Position numbers and translations under genes: made by a program
In this document: positions 34,075 to 44,790 of the stretch, one piece after another
Layout of the letters: each line of letters starts with the position of its first letter
How positions within the stretch are numbered: the first letter of the stretch is position 1
Source of the DNA: Isoetes taiwanensis
Taxonomy: Eukaryota > Streptophyta > Lycopodiopsida > Isoetales > Isoetaceae
Direction: 5' to 3'
NCBI GenBank assembly: GCA_021234155.1
Contig: JAJEKV010000008.1
Span: forward strand, 19,359,308 to 19,423,307
DNA: 64,000 nucleotides
The notes under the pieces: generated by a model
Databases searched by the model: none
The model's input: the letters and a program-made list of their open reading frames with translations, nothing else
Told to the model about the DNA's origin: nothing

Positions 34075-36404
34075 TTTTGTTGGGTAAGTTCAAAATCACA
34101 TCGTATATAGATCCGGTAATCTAATTAGGACTAACCTTGCAAGGGATCATAGTGCAAATATTAGCACAAAGATACTTAGTCACATCAGGCCAGATTTCCA
34201 CAATGGAGTTCAGGACATCAGTTACCATATTTGCTATTTCTGTGAAAATAGTTCCGTGTGCATTTGTAATCCATCTATAGTCCCCTTTATGCGCTTTAAA
34301 CAAGCCTAATAGGTAGGGTAATTTGGATGATTCAATCATGACAGTACCTATGCAATCCTGAATCCCATGGTGTAGGATTCACCAGTCATACTGGATGGTT
34401 GAAAGTCTGAGCTGCTAAGCCTCAGCAGGGCCATATCCCTTGCATGTTTTGGGCATATAAATGCTGGATTATTTGCCGCCTTATCCACTCCCGCAATGTA
34501 AAAGTTTGTTGTAAGCGAAATCAAATTATTTATTACTGATGGGTCATTTAGGGGGAACATCCTTGTAAGGTCCTTCCTGCATGCTGTTCTACAGTGTTCT
34601 TTTGTAACAGCCAGGATTTTCTCCTTGATTAGAACTTTATCATTTATCAGAATATGTTGAAATTTGAACCTCTGCTGTTCAAAGATAGTGTCTATTGTTT
34701 GTTCAATTTCCGCAAGCAAATCCTTTTCCACCAAGTGCTTATCCAGAATATGGCTAAGCTCTTTCTGAAAGAGACCTCTAAGTGTCTTATTTCTGATTAT
34801 CTCTAAGCTGGTAGTTCTAGCATGCCCGATGGACACATCCACAAAGTTCTTTTAATTTGGGTTACTGCAGGGACAGACAGCAACTGCATCTTTTGCAAAC
34901 ACAAGGAAAGGTTTATAACATATGTTCCTTAGATCCTCAGTGTACTTCAACGCAAACATAGTCTCGTCCATAATTTCATTACCAATGTCCCCTAACACGT
35001 CACTCATTACACTTCTGAACAATGGGTATACAGAACTTGTCCAAAATTTTGGATAGATAAAGGATATGTACAATTCTTTTTTAACTTTTGGCCTTTGCTT
35101 CTGCAATGTGACATCTTCCTAAACCATCCTTATAAATGGATATAATCGGCTGTAAGGCAAGGAAACAAAACAGTAAATCATAAATTACATTTTTAGAATT
35201 ATAAAGTTAGTGGCCTCGGATTGGCTGCTTGGTATCATAAAATGTTCATAAGGTCAAGTGGCCTATAAGCTTTTATGCTTTCAAACTCATAAACAGGTCA
35301 TTTGGCCAAGTTTTGAGGTATCTTTTAGAAAAATATGCATATATGTAATGCCATATGCTTTTAGCATAATATCTATTAGATTCCCAAAATTTAAACATTT
35401 AAGAATGCACAAATTACATATTTTCGGAATAATGGACTTACTATATTTTCATAATTTGAGCTTCCATGCTACTTCATCAACACCATTCTTGTGTTCCTCA
35501 TTATTCGCCTTTGTTGTTGAGTGTCCCACATTACTTGGTGTTCCCAAAGCTTCCAGAGATGAGCTGCTAGTTAAATCAGTTACTTCAAGATATGGTGGTC
35601 TTGTGATTCTTGGAGGTCTATAACCAGCACTAGGTGTACTGTATGCTGCCCTAGCCTTAGGTCTTCCTGTTTTTCCCATTGCCTTACTACCACTGTTGCT
35701 GGCCGAGTCTTCAGTATTATTCCGAAGGCCGACGGGTTCGATTGTTTTTTTCACAGATTTCAGCCATTTTGCCTTGAAGGTAATTCACCTTCAGATCTAC
35801 CCATTTATCAGCAGCATAGTCCAGTGCCATCCCAATAAGCATTTTTCTTATTTCCAAATAGGAGATAAAAGCTATGATGTTGGCTTTAAGAGTGGTCTTC
35901 AAGCACTTTCTTAATAGAAACATTTGTCCCAAGTTATTGAACATATACCAAATCCCTTGGTCCAACCAAGTCATATTCTCTTTACAAGTATTCCCTTTTG
36001 CCATTGGTTCGCATATAGGGACACATTGTTCTCCATATTCACGTAAGATAGAAATCACCTCTTGGTTCAATTGGATAGGCCATGTGCCCTTTTTGTTTCA
36101 CATATATACAATCATCCCTGTTGCAGTTTTTGTCGAAAAACCTATGATCAAACCTTAATTTAAGTCTTTCCTTTTTTATGACCTTCTCACACTTAAAGGC
36201 GGCTGCCTTTGCCATGTTAATCTGCTCCTCTGAAATTTCTCCCAAAGTAATCCAGGACTTTTTGCTAATTGGGGCCAAAGCTCCAAAGTTCTTCGTTCTC
36301 CAAATTCCTTGGTTACAGAAGGCTGCATGTCCTACTACCAATCTTTCAGGGATAAGCGGGAATCGCTGACAGTTATATAAGTTAAACTCGAAATCCTTAT
36401 CCAC
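34075..36404 (-). pseudogene. Penelope-like element, 5' part (N-terminal region to RT start)
   Basis: The minus-strand reading from 36404 gives a roughly 200-residue N-terminal region (FGALAPISKKSWITLGEIS, DKWVDLKVNYLQGKMAE) and a Ser/Pro-rich linker (35750-35450). An AT-rich gap that may be an intron follows (35441-35099). Next is KPFLVFAKDAVAVCPCSNPN, one TAA, then VDVSIGHARTTSLEIIRNKTL (about 34850-34780) and VDKAANNPAFICPKHARDM (about 34490-34435). RT motif YLLGLFKAHKGDYRWITNA lies at about 34320-34260. VFVADITRC spans the L1 target site. The CPC...GH...T...I.N block and DKA...FICPKH are typical upstream parts of Penelope-like RTs. Part of the element near 36.4 kb runs into a dispersed repeat at 36482, so its start is unclear. 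Confidence 0.75.
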
Positions 36405-36481
36405 ATCATTTAAGTTGTTCTATTTTGGGGTCTGCAGTGTGGCCTTATCATGTTCTGACAGCAGCCCCTCCCCAAAGGGAT

Positions 36482-37002
36482 CCATTAGGGAGGTTTTACA
36501 AAAAAAAAGGTTCAAACTAAGTTGCCACGTAAGAAATATTGAGAGCCAATGGGATGCGCCTTATATGAAGGTGATTAGATACACTAAAATTCTTTTGTCC
36601 ACATGGCTAAATTATATTGGCGGGCATCTGCCCGGGCAACAAGTTGCTGCCCGCAGAAGCTTGTCGTTTGTAGATTCGTCTCGACCTATGTTTCTTGCCA
36701 ATTCTGTTTCTTGGTTCTCACAATTCCATTTCGTGGATCAAATTCATAGCTTTCATCATCGAGCAGTTTACACATTTATCTCTATGCCAAACCATGATCG
36801 TTTTGTGCTAGACTTCCGTGGCTGAATAAGGAGGGTCTTCCTTGTTTCGAATTGTTTGAAGTCCGGTGTGTGTTTTACTTCTTTTTTTTTTATTTCTGAA
36901 AATTTCAGAATGATTATGTGATTGTTTTTAACAAGTTTACTATTTTCTCTTGCATAGATTTTTAACGATGGCATGGGAGGGAGAGTTGGAATCAATTCGG
37001 GT
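36482..37002. repeat. Dispersed repeat of about 520 bp, copy 1 (copy 2 at 47.41 kb)
   Basis: The block from CCATTAGGGAGG to ATCAATTCGGGT recurs at 47410-47929 in the same orientation. The copies are near identical except for small indels around 36620-36680 and 36750. No target duplication is obvious at either copy. A plus-strand open frame spans part of it but differs between copies, so I do not regard it as a gene. Confidence 0.9.
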
Positions 37003-37560
37003 AAGGTAGATCTAATATGGAAAGACGGCTTCTGTCATATCTATTTCGTGCTTTTAATTGTTGAAGCATCCCTATGAAAGCTGTCTACAACCATCATCAT
37101 AAACAGAAAAGGGGAAAGTGTGTTTATCCACCGACCAGGTGCATGAACAAACAAAGGCTTGTCATAGGGTCCTCACCGCAGTTTCTTTTCTTGTATTTAT
37201 GTTAGCTTGAGCCATACAAAGCGTCATGCTTTTTTCATGCTTTCTATTTCTACTATCTGTGCTTGCATTTGGTATTTTTGTCAATCTCGCTATACTACCT
37301 GTTTAGAACCGTGAGTTCAGTACGATATCAAATCAGCTTATGATTGCTATGTTATATTGAACTGTTGCCATTCTATTCTTCAGATACTATTTCTCTTTAT
37401 GGGTTTCTGGCAGAGACCAATGTGGCCGCTTCAAGCCAAAATTATGGAGGTGCATTTTAAGTCCTTAACTTTGTATAAATTTCTGTATGAAAGATAGTTG
37501 TCTCTACAAATCGAGACCCAGCAGTAGCAGAGATTTAACTTCTATGAAGGCCAGCACAGT
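37003..37560. other. No recognised feature
   Basis: I see no coding region or repeat structure here. Confidence 0.5.
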
Positions 37561-37639
37561 CTTCTTTTAAAGACAACATAACCTTTATGCCAATAATGCC
37601 ATTTGGAAGATACATCTAATATGTAGAGAAGGGCAACTG

Positions 37640-37935
37640 CAAGGCATTGAGTGTATTGGGCATGATAGATAGGATTCCAAAACTAGAATGCCTGTGTCTA
37701 AATCTTGCAGTACTATGCAAAAGTCGGAGCTCTTAAGCTGGACAAGTGGGCTCATGCCATAATCAATGCTGCATGCATCCCGAAACTCTTTCGAGGAAAT
37801 GTTCTCCTAAACATGTATGTGAAATGTGACAGCATTGAGGATGTCTACCATGTGTTTGCTAACATGCATAGGTGCAATGCTGTCTCATGGACTACAATCA
37901 TAGCTGGATTGTTATGCAAAGATGATAGGGGGACT
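37640..37935 (+). pseudogene. PPR protein fragment (PLS type)
   Basis: The frame from 37705 reads YYAKVGALKLDKWAHAIINA, then PKLFRGNVLLNMYVKCDSIE, DVYHVFANMHRCNAVSWTTI and IAGLLCKDD. This is the pattern of long/short plant pentatricopeptide repeats (G.L..GK..H..II, NVL.NMY.KC.SIEDA, VF..M...N.VSWT). PPR proteins bind organellar RNA. Only about two repeats are present, with no start and a stop soon after, so it is a fragment or single pseudo-exon. Confidence 0.75.
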
Positions 37936-40470
37936 TCACCATTAAGAACCCGTATAGACCAACTTCGTGACTGGTAGGGGATTACTTTTTTGCAATCTGC
38001 TGGACAAATTGAGCACCGTGAAAGGAGAGCATTTGCACTTGTTGAAGATTTACAGACCTGGTTCAACTTGTTCATAGAGTGCATCCAAGCACGCATTTTT
38101 AATTTTTACTCTGACTCTTATGTGATTTTCGATCTGCAGGTTAAACCACATTGTTTACTTCCACAAAGCAAGCAAGAAAGCAAGCCTGGTCTTTTAAGGC
38201 TATGTTGATTAGGGAAGCAAGAGCTATGTTGATTGGCGTTGGACAAGCCAAACAATGTAAAAGATAGCCATGTGAGCCATTTCAGATGGAGAAATGCTTT
38301 TTTTTTTTGTAATAATATGTGTTTGTTGTGCAGGTTCGTTGTTGTGCAGATTATTTAATTATGTGTGTTGTGCAGGTTGTGCTGTGTAGGTTTGTCGTGT
38401 CTTAGAAGCAACAAAGAGTGATAGAGGAATCTATGGCAATTTATAGAAAATTCCCTTAAGTTCCATGGTGGAATTACATTAGAGCAGGATCTGACTGTAG
38501 CAAGTTTTGACTGTAACAAGTTCTGTTCACAACCATGATTTTTCTAGGGGGAGCAGACCTAAAATTTCGTGTTGTTTACTATTGTCGCCCTGTGTTATTG
38601 GTGCAGAGTTCAAGTTTTGGATGCTGGAGTATCACGTTGAAGTTTAAATAGGTTTAAAATGCTACAGTGGCAAGGAACCTGTTTTAATTGTTACAGTAAA
38701 ATGGGGTAACAAAAATGCTATAGTAGCATAAAATGAATTGTAAATGGTGCAAAAAAATGGGAACGGAAATATTTTCTTGCTTTCTATTGTAAAGCCTGAT
38801 TTTGTAAGTTGGCATTTTCACCATCAGACTGACTACTAAGTTTCACGGAACCTGGAAGTGATCAAAAAGAAAGATGAACATAGCTCCTTCTTTGCATTCC
38901 GCATTTCAATCTTACCCTATCCCGGTTGTGAAGAAGAAACGTTGAAGTTGGTATGTTTGATGTGCGATAGGCAAAATGGATCCCAAACAATAAAGCAAAT
39001 ATTAGAGCTGAAATGCCCAAGCTGTTATGGGATCATCGAAACCAAGACAATATATACCAAGAATTTTGTGATGGCAAAAATGCCTATGTAAGTTGGAAAA
39101 AATTCTAAGAAAAAACATTGTAACACCACCATTACACTGGATATGCATAAAATATCAAATTTTACAAAGATTACAATGTCTGTAGTCACAAACAGCAACG
39201 AAATTTGTTTATCCAATAGTCACTGGGTATGTTGATTCTAATGCCTTTCAATAGATCTGTTTGAGTAATGGGGTCCCAATATCCTAACCATAAGTTTGAC
39301 ACATCTTTCATGTTTATATCTACATGCTGCTGCATACAAGTTGGTGTTCGGAGACAACATCGCAAGTTAGTTGATTCGGATACAGAAGCTATGAGATTTT
39401 TAGCTAACGAAGAGAGACAAATAGCAATCATGTACTTTCTACATAGTTCAGTTAATGTAACATAAGAGCATATGAATAGTGTAGAGTGATTCATTCGTTT
39501 GCTGTTGAGAAATTTTATTCCTTGCAAATATTACAGAAAGTCTACGGGCCCCTTTGCATGTGACATTTGGAGTTTATGCCAAGTCTTATTAGTGATCTAT
39601 GTCCTTAAAATCTCGAGATAACATCTGAGGTAGTATTCATTAAAAGATAGTCATTTTTCGACCCTTTTTTTAATGTAACTATCTTGACTTTAGCCAAACA
39701 CATGGTTGAAAGTTACTGTGAACGAGGATCATAAAAGATATTTTTTTTTTATCTCTGGAAGGAAAAACCAACAATACTAACAGTTTTGTGATTGTATTGT
39801 TAAATGATAAAAGCCCAAGAAAATTTCATTTTGAACATATTTATGTTATATAATGAAGTTGTAATATTATTTTATTTTTGTGGAATTACTTTTCAAGTTT
39901 ACCCATGATGGACAACTATATCTTGAGGGAAAGATGGGGTGATTGAAAGTAAAAATGTGAAGTATTCTAATATGCAAACATGCAAACTTGCCTATATTTT
40001 CAACTTTGATGTTTAAATAGGCATCCATCTAGGCTTTTGCAAGTTTTCAATTTGACATTGACCACACTTTTGCCTTGCACGAACACCCATGCAGGACCAA
40101 CCATTACCCTCCAGGCACCATCAATGCCAATCTACAAGAAATCATCGACACATGTCGACATTCAATAATTTCAATTGAAAGTATGTAATATGCAATGCAA
40201 TGAGAACGTTTCATGATATCCAAGCATGAAAGTCACTTTGGACAAAGTGCAAGAGTTCGAAAATGAGAACTAAATAGGTAAATCTATGTGTCCACTTAGC
40301 ATGGAGGCTATTATATACCTGTATAAACCCTTGCTATGAACATTTTAAAACTTCATAAGTTCTTTTAAGCTCAATAAAAGTATCTTTTAAGAACAATTCT
40401 AAACTTCCATGATAACAAACAACCATATATGTAATTAGATGCTCTTATTAACCATATCTTTATTAACTTT
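37936..40470. other. No assignable gene; possible Helitron body
   Basis: Short open frames at 38858-39091 (plus) and 39527-39186 (minus) show Cys-containing but unrecognised sequence (for example LKCPSCYGIIE). A GGGCCCCTTTGCATG phrase near 39546 resembles ends of small DNA transposons, but no partner was found. Sequence to the left of 40519 should belong to the Helitron that ends there. Confidence 0.35.
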
Positions 40471-40519
40471 TGAATTTAATTCCAACTAAAAGCCCAGCAA
40501 CGCCGGGCACTTTTTCTAG
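40471..40519 (+). mobile_element. Helitron 3' terminus
   Basis: A GC-rich hairpin (GCCCAGCAACGCCGGGC, 40492-40508) is followed seven nucleotides later by CTAG (40516-40519) and then T. This is the canonical Helitron 3' end (hairpin, spacer, CTRR, insertion before T). The 5' TC end was not found. A matching 3' end on the opposite strand lies at 44.73 kb. Confidence 0.7.
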
Positions 40520-40668
40520 TTGTTTCATAACATCGTTTTGTGACATGGTACTAGAGCATGAAAATTTTAAGTGGTTCATCAATATGTTATTCTAAGGTAA
40601 TAAATCAACGTTGTTTCATAACATCGTTTTGTGACATGGTACTAGAGCATGAAAATTTTAAGTGGTCT
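40520..40668. repeat. Tandem direct repeat, period about 92 bp
   Basis: The segment TTGTTTCATAACATCG through AAATTTTAAGTGGT occurs at about 40520-40577 and again at about 40612-40668. The first copy begins exactly at the Helitron end. Confidence 0.9.
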
Positions 40669-42596
40669 CTACAACGACTTAAACTATATGATATGTACTA
40701 ATGTTTAATATGTTAGGTTTAATGGTCTGATATTTGATCACATGTATTACCCTCAGTATATTTACATAGTAATTTTGAGTACATAATGATCATGATGCTT
40801 TATAGTGATTAATCACCATTATCGTGGGAGATATATCTTGTTTGTATATGTTAATGTGACTTTTTTACCATATTCTTTTCGCATGGTACTAAACCACGAT
40901 TATTTCAGTTGGCTATTCTATATTTATTAGCATAGCATGCTCAACTATCTAGATTAAATATTGTGGTAAGTTTTGTTGACCAGTACTTTAAATTCATAAA
41001 TCACCAATGCTTTATAGTCCAAATTCTTTATGTTAAACCATAAAGAATTTTTAGCAACGTGTTCTATAATGATTGAGATGGAAAATCATTACTCCATACA
41101 CCAAAAAATGATAATCATGTATAAAACTCACACATGTTAATGCATTAAAACCACAAAGAATATTTAGCAACATTGCAATAATGATTGAGATGGAAAATAG
41201 CTACCACATAGGCCAAAAATTATAATCATGTATAAGATTCTCACTCGATACACCCATGTACAAATTTCAGCAACATCTGGTTTAGATTACTATGTCCTTT
41301 GTAGCTGTAGGGACTTAACCCAACCATTTCCAAAACTCACAAGTAGAAGTTAAATTAATCTTAAAATATCCAGACAAATATAAATGTATCAAATCTAGCA
41401 AACCTATATGAAATATGTTGAAGGCAAATTGGAGACTGCAAACTCTAAAATTATGTAGCAAACATCTATTACAAAATGATAGCAGTCTTTACCTTTTGCA
41501 TTTGCTTTGTCTTCTGATATATTGTGGACATGAATGGGCATGCTGGTTCTTCCCAAAATATATACTGTAAAGCAGAAAGTAGACCCTTCTAGCCAATATG
41601 AAAGAAGATTTTGTACGGCACAAGAAATAAGAAATGATACACTTAAAAAAACATCAAAAGCTAGACCTCAATTTATGAACCCAAGCCTCACTCCACTCTC
41701 AAGCAATAAAAGTGCCTAAATCGCTTTTTCAAAAACAGCCATGCCATTGCTCCTGCGCTTGATCACAATGGCATTATATGGATAAATTCTTTTTTAGCAT
41801 GCATTTTAGACAACTAATCAGAAATGTCTCGGTTCTGGCACTGTTAAATGATGTGTCAAGGTGGAATAGATATGCGTATTTCCATGTTTGAGACCAAAGA
41901 CAACATTGTTGGGCACCAATACATCTCGCCGCACAACAGAATAAAGCAAAAAAGGCATGCATGAGGTAATATAAACTGTGAAGGAACAACAGTGAATCGC
42001 TAAATCTATAATAAGCATTCTTAAAAAGACATACCTCAAAAATTGTCAAGGTTCCAGAAATGTTGGCCTCTGGGTTTTAAATACTAGAACCATCAACAAC
42101 ATACAAGAAACTAGTAGGAAGTAAATTAAGAAACTGTAAAGAATCGGATTAATCAGGATTTCCTATTAGCAGTAGATTCATTTCTGAGTTGGTAAGCGAT
42201 AGAACATTTAAAGCAACATACCTTCTTCAAAAGTAATACAGAGTCGTATTGTACTCAATCCTGCTGTAAACAACATCAAATCAGTTCTCTTTGCCTTCCC
42301 AGAACTTAGCTATTTGGCTGACTACCTGAAATGAGGTGCAGATGTTTGTTGAAAAGCATCAGAACAGCAGACCATTGCCAGTGATCTGTAATGCATATCA
42401 TGAAATAATTTTTTGCAATAGTATTATGCGTCTATCGAAGAACCATCGTACACAACCGTAAATCTTCTAAAATGACACTTTGCATTCAGAATAGACATGA
42501 TCTCACAGAAAAAATAGAAGTCTCACAGAAAAAATAGAAGTTGTCACCTGAATATAGGTAGATAATTGTAAAAAACTGAATTGCAGCACCGCACTG
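40669..42596. other. No recognised gene
   Basis: AT-rich sequence. Two diverged phrases (AGCAACGTGTTCTATAATG / AGCAACATTGCAATAATG, each with GATTGAGATGGAAAAT) near 41055 and 41168 indicate an old tandem duplication of about 115 bp. No coding region is supported. Confidence 0.4.
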
Positions 42597-42700
42597 CAAA
42601 TGTGCTATCAGGCTTTAAAAATGTGCTATCAGGAATGTGCTATCAGGCAAATGCAAATGTAAATGTGCTATCACGAATGTGCTATCAGGCTTTAAAAAGA
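42597..42700. repeat. Short tandem array of AATGTGCTATCAGG
   Basis: The 14-nt unit AATGTGCTATCAGG (one copy with ATCACG) occurs five times between 42597 and 42690, interleaved with GCTTTAAAAA twice. The overlapping open frame is an accident of the repeat. Confidence 0.8.
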
Positions 42701-43712
42701 AGGCCACAGCTACAGATCCGGATTGCCGCCATAACCGCTTCTTCATCCGGAATGCTATCAGTCTTTATCCGATGCTTTATCCGATGGCCCCATATCCGTC
42801 TTGCATTAGATCTACTGCAACCTGAGCACTTCGAAATCGCCAAGATCTGCCGCTGCAAAGCCTCACCCGAAACCCTATTAGCCTAAACTGTTCCATTGCT
42901 ATTAGGGTTCATTTTTTTCATTTTTCATTAATTATTTTTCATTAATTGACCATTAAAAAAAATAAAATACATGTCATCAAAACCATTGAAACACAACAAA
43001 TACACAAAATCCGCCGTGTATTTGCAATGCATGCTGCACATGGTCTGTCTTGAGCCGTCGCTTCATAAAGCTTTGAAAAAATCATAATAAGAAATATACA
43101 CTTTGGTTCTTCATAAAGCACATTGCCAACAAATCAGAACCGAAAATATACAGTTTGATTCTTCACAAAGCACACTATCAACAGCAAACCATGAAGCAAC
43201 AACAGAATTTGAAGGTAGGCTTGGCAAAAATAAACTCCAAGGAGGAGCACAACAAAATAGAGTACGGATTTCCATGTTCAAGATAGCCCTGGCAAACCAC
43301 AACAGGCTTCTTGAATAGGGTCTTCTTGAACAGGGTCTTCTGTGTCCAGGTTGCAGACCAAGAGGCCCTGAGGGCCGCGACCAAAACGATAAAGAACTCT
43401 ACTTTCTAAAATCTAAATATATCAAACCATTACCCACAAACCCCCATATATTAAAACCCCTTTCCAAACCTTTAAAAAAGGTTGTTAAATCGTCTAGAGC
43501 AAAATCGCAGCCCAACCATTACGGATACCTATGCAACTTCCATAAGAGAGGAGGCATTGCCATCACATTGGGAAGATATTAATTGTTGGCAAGGCAAGAT
43601 GGCAGTGAATGTCTACATTTCAAAATGGTCATTGTTGTGTTGACGCATTTGAAGTTGGCATGCACTCGTCTTGATCCATGATTGGACCTTCCTGAATCAC
43701 TCTGGCATAGGT
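42701..43712. other. No recognised gene
   Basis: Contains a duplicated TTTTTCATTAATTA phrase near 42920 and a repeated phrase TTCATAAAGCACA / TTCACAAAGCACA near 43110 and 43160. No coding region is supported. Confidence 0.4.
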
Positions 43713-43875
43713 CTGCACTCCCCTGTTTATTTCAAAGAATCATTTCTGTCTCTGTTTGCATGAGTTTGCACTACTTGGTTTGCTTCAAGGAATCATTTCC
43801 GGCAAAGAAAGCATAGAGTCTGCATTCCCCTGTTTGCTTCAAAGAATCATTTCCAATTTTGTTTGCATGCTGAGG
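43713..43875. repeat. Imperfect tandem repeat of about 53 bp, three copies
   Basis: Three units share TGCAC/TGCATTCCCCTGTTT, TTCAA(A/G)GAATCATTTC and a TTTGCATG end. No coding is supported. Confidence 0.75.
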
Positions 43876-44126
43876 ACGGCAACTGCAGTATGTAGGTGAT
43901 ACTTGGAGAAGCTCAAAAAGATAAATCGTACCTAAAATCTGCAAAAAAGGGCCTGTAAACAACAAAAATAACTATCCTTACATGAAATACAAAGGAAAAT
44001 CTGAAGAATAAGCAAAAAAACGGCATGATAATCACTCCAACGACAGCGCCTTTAGCAGGTGTGCTATGACGATGGAAGTCAGAGCTATGGCGGTGGAAGC
44101 CGCGGGAAGAACTTCTTCACCTCTGC

Positions 44127-44248
44127 CCTTTACGTAGGAAAATGTTTCCCCAAGGAACATTATGTAGGGTTCGGGCCGACTCGCCCTAACGGGCTCGCAG
44201 GGCCCTTACTCCATGTAATGTTCCCTAGGGAAACATTATCCCTAACAT
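44127..44248. repeat. Foldback (MITE-like) element with arms of about 35 bp
   Basis: The arm at about 44131-44166 (core AATGTTTCCCCAAGGAACAT) pairs with 44212-44246 (core ATGTTCCCTAGGGAAACATT). The GC-rich loop is itself imperfectly palindromic (GGGCCGACTCGCCC ... GGGCTCGCAGGGCCC). The length of about 120 bp and the absence of coding suggest a small foldback MITE or a hairpin-RNA source. Confidence 0.65.
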
Positions 44249-44731
44249 AAATACTTAAGGCTACATTTGCTTCCATTAGATGCATCATGAAGGAAAGGGA
44301 TATATATATATTTAGAGATATTTGCCACACTTTTGCACCAGATATGTCTCTTTCTCTTAACAACATCTATTGTCTACACTATATCGAGGTCCTTTAGATT
44401 GGGTTGCATTTCACATATTTTCTAAACTCTCTCCTTTTCCACTAGCTATTCAAATATTTTGTCACAACTCTCTGAGAAAAGCCAATTCAATTCAATTCTC
44501 CTTTTACACTAGCTATGGATCACCTATTAATCTCCCCTAAGCTCAAAGATTTTGTCAAAAAAATTGTAACTACGTCCCTCAGTCCCACCCATGCTTTTTA
44601 TGGTTGAACATGTTTTATGTTCATAGATAAACTCATCACGTAATATCTCCATAAATAACCTTCTACGTTTTATATGGCAACAAGCTCAGCGATACCTAAA
44701 ATGGCAATATAAATTTCCACTTATTAACAAA

Positions 44732-44790
44732 CTAGTTATGGTGCCCGGCGTTGCCGGGCTTTAGTAACAATTTGAAGCAATGGTTGTTTT
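44732..44790 (-). mobile_element. Helitron 3' terminus, opposite orientation
   Basis: On the minus strand the hairpin GCCCGGCAACGCCGGGC (44759-44743) is followed by ACCATAA, CTAG (44735-44732) and T. It is the same architecture as, and nearly the same hairpin as, the end at 40.5 kb. The element body would extend to the right of 44760; its 5' end was not found. Confidence 0.7.

Noticed and set aside
36482-36500. Telomere-type repeat (CATTAGGGAGG) at the PLE edge
   Set aside because: A single TTAGGG-like word is expected by chance, and the same word occurs in the unrelated repeat copy at 47.4 kb.
39546-39720. MITE starting GGGCCCCTTTGCATG
   Set aside because: No convincing inverted partner or target duplication was found.
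40546-40660. Copia primer binding site (TGGTACTAGAGC, twice)
   Set aside because: It differs from the tRNA-iMet complement and lies in a tandem repeat with no LTR or gag beside it.
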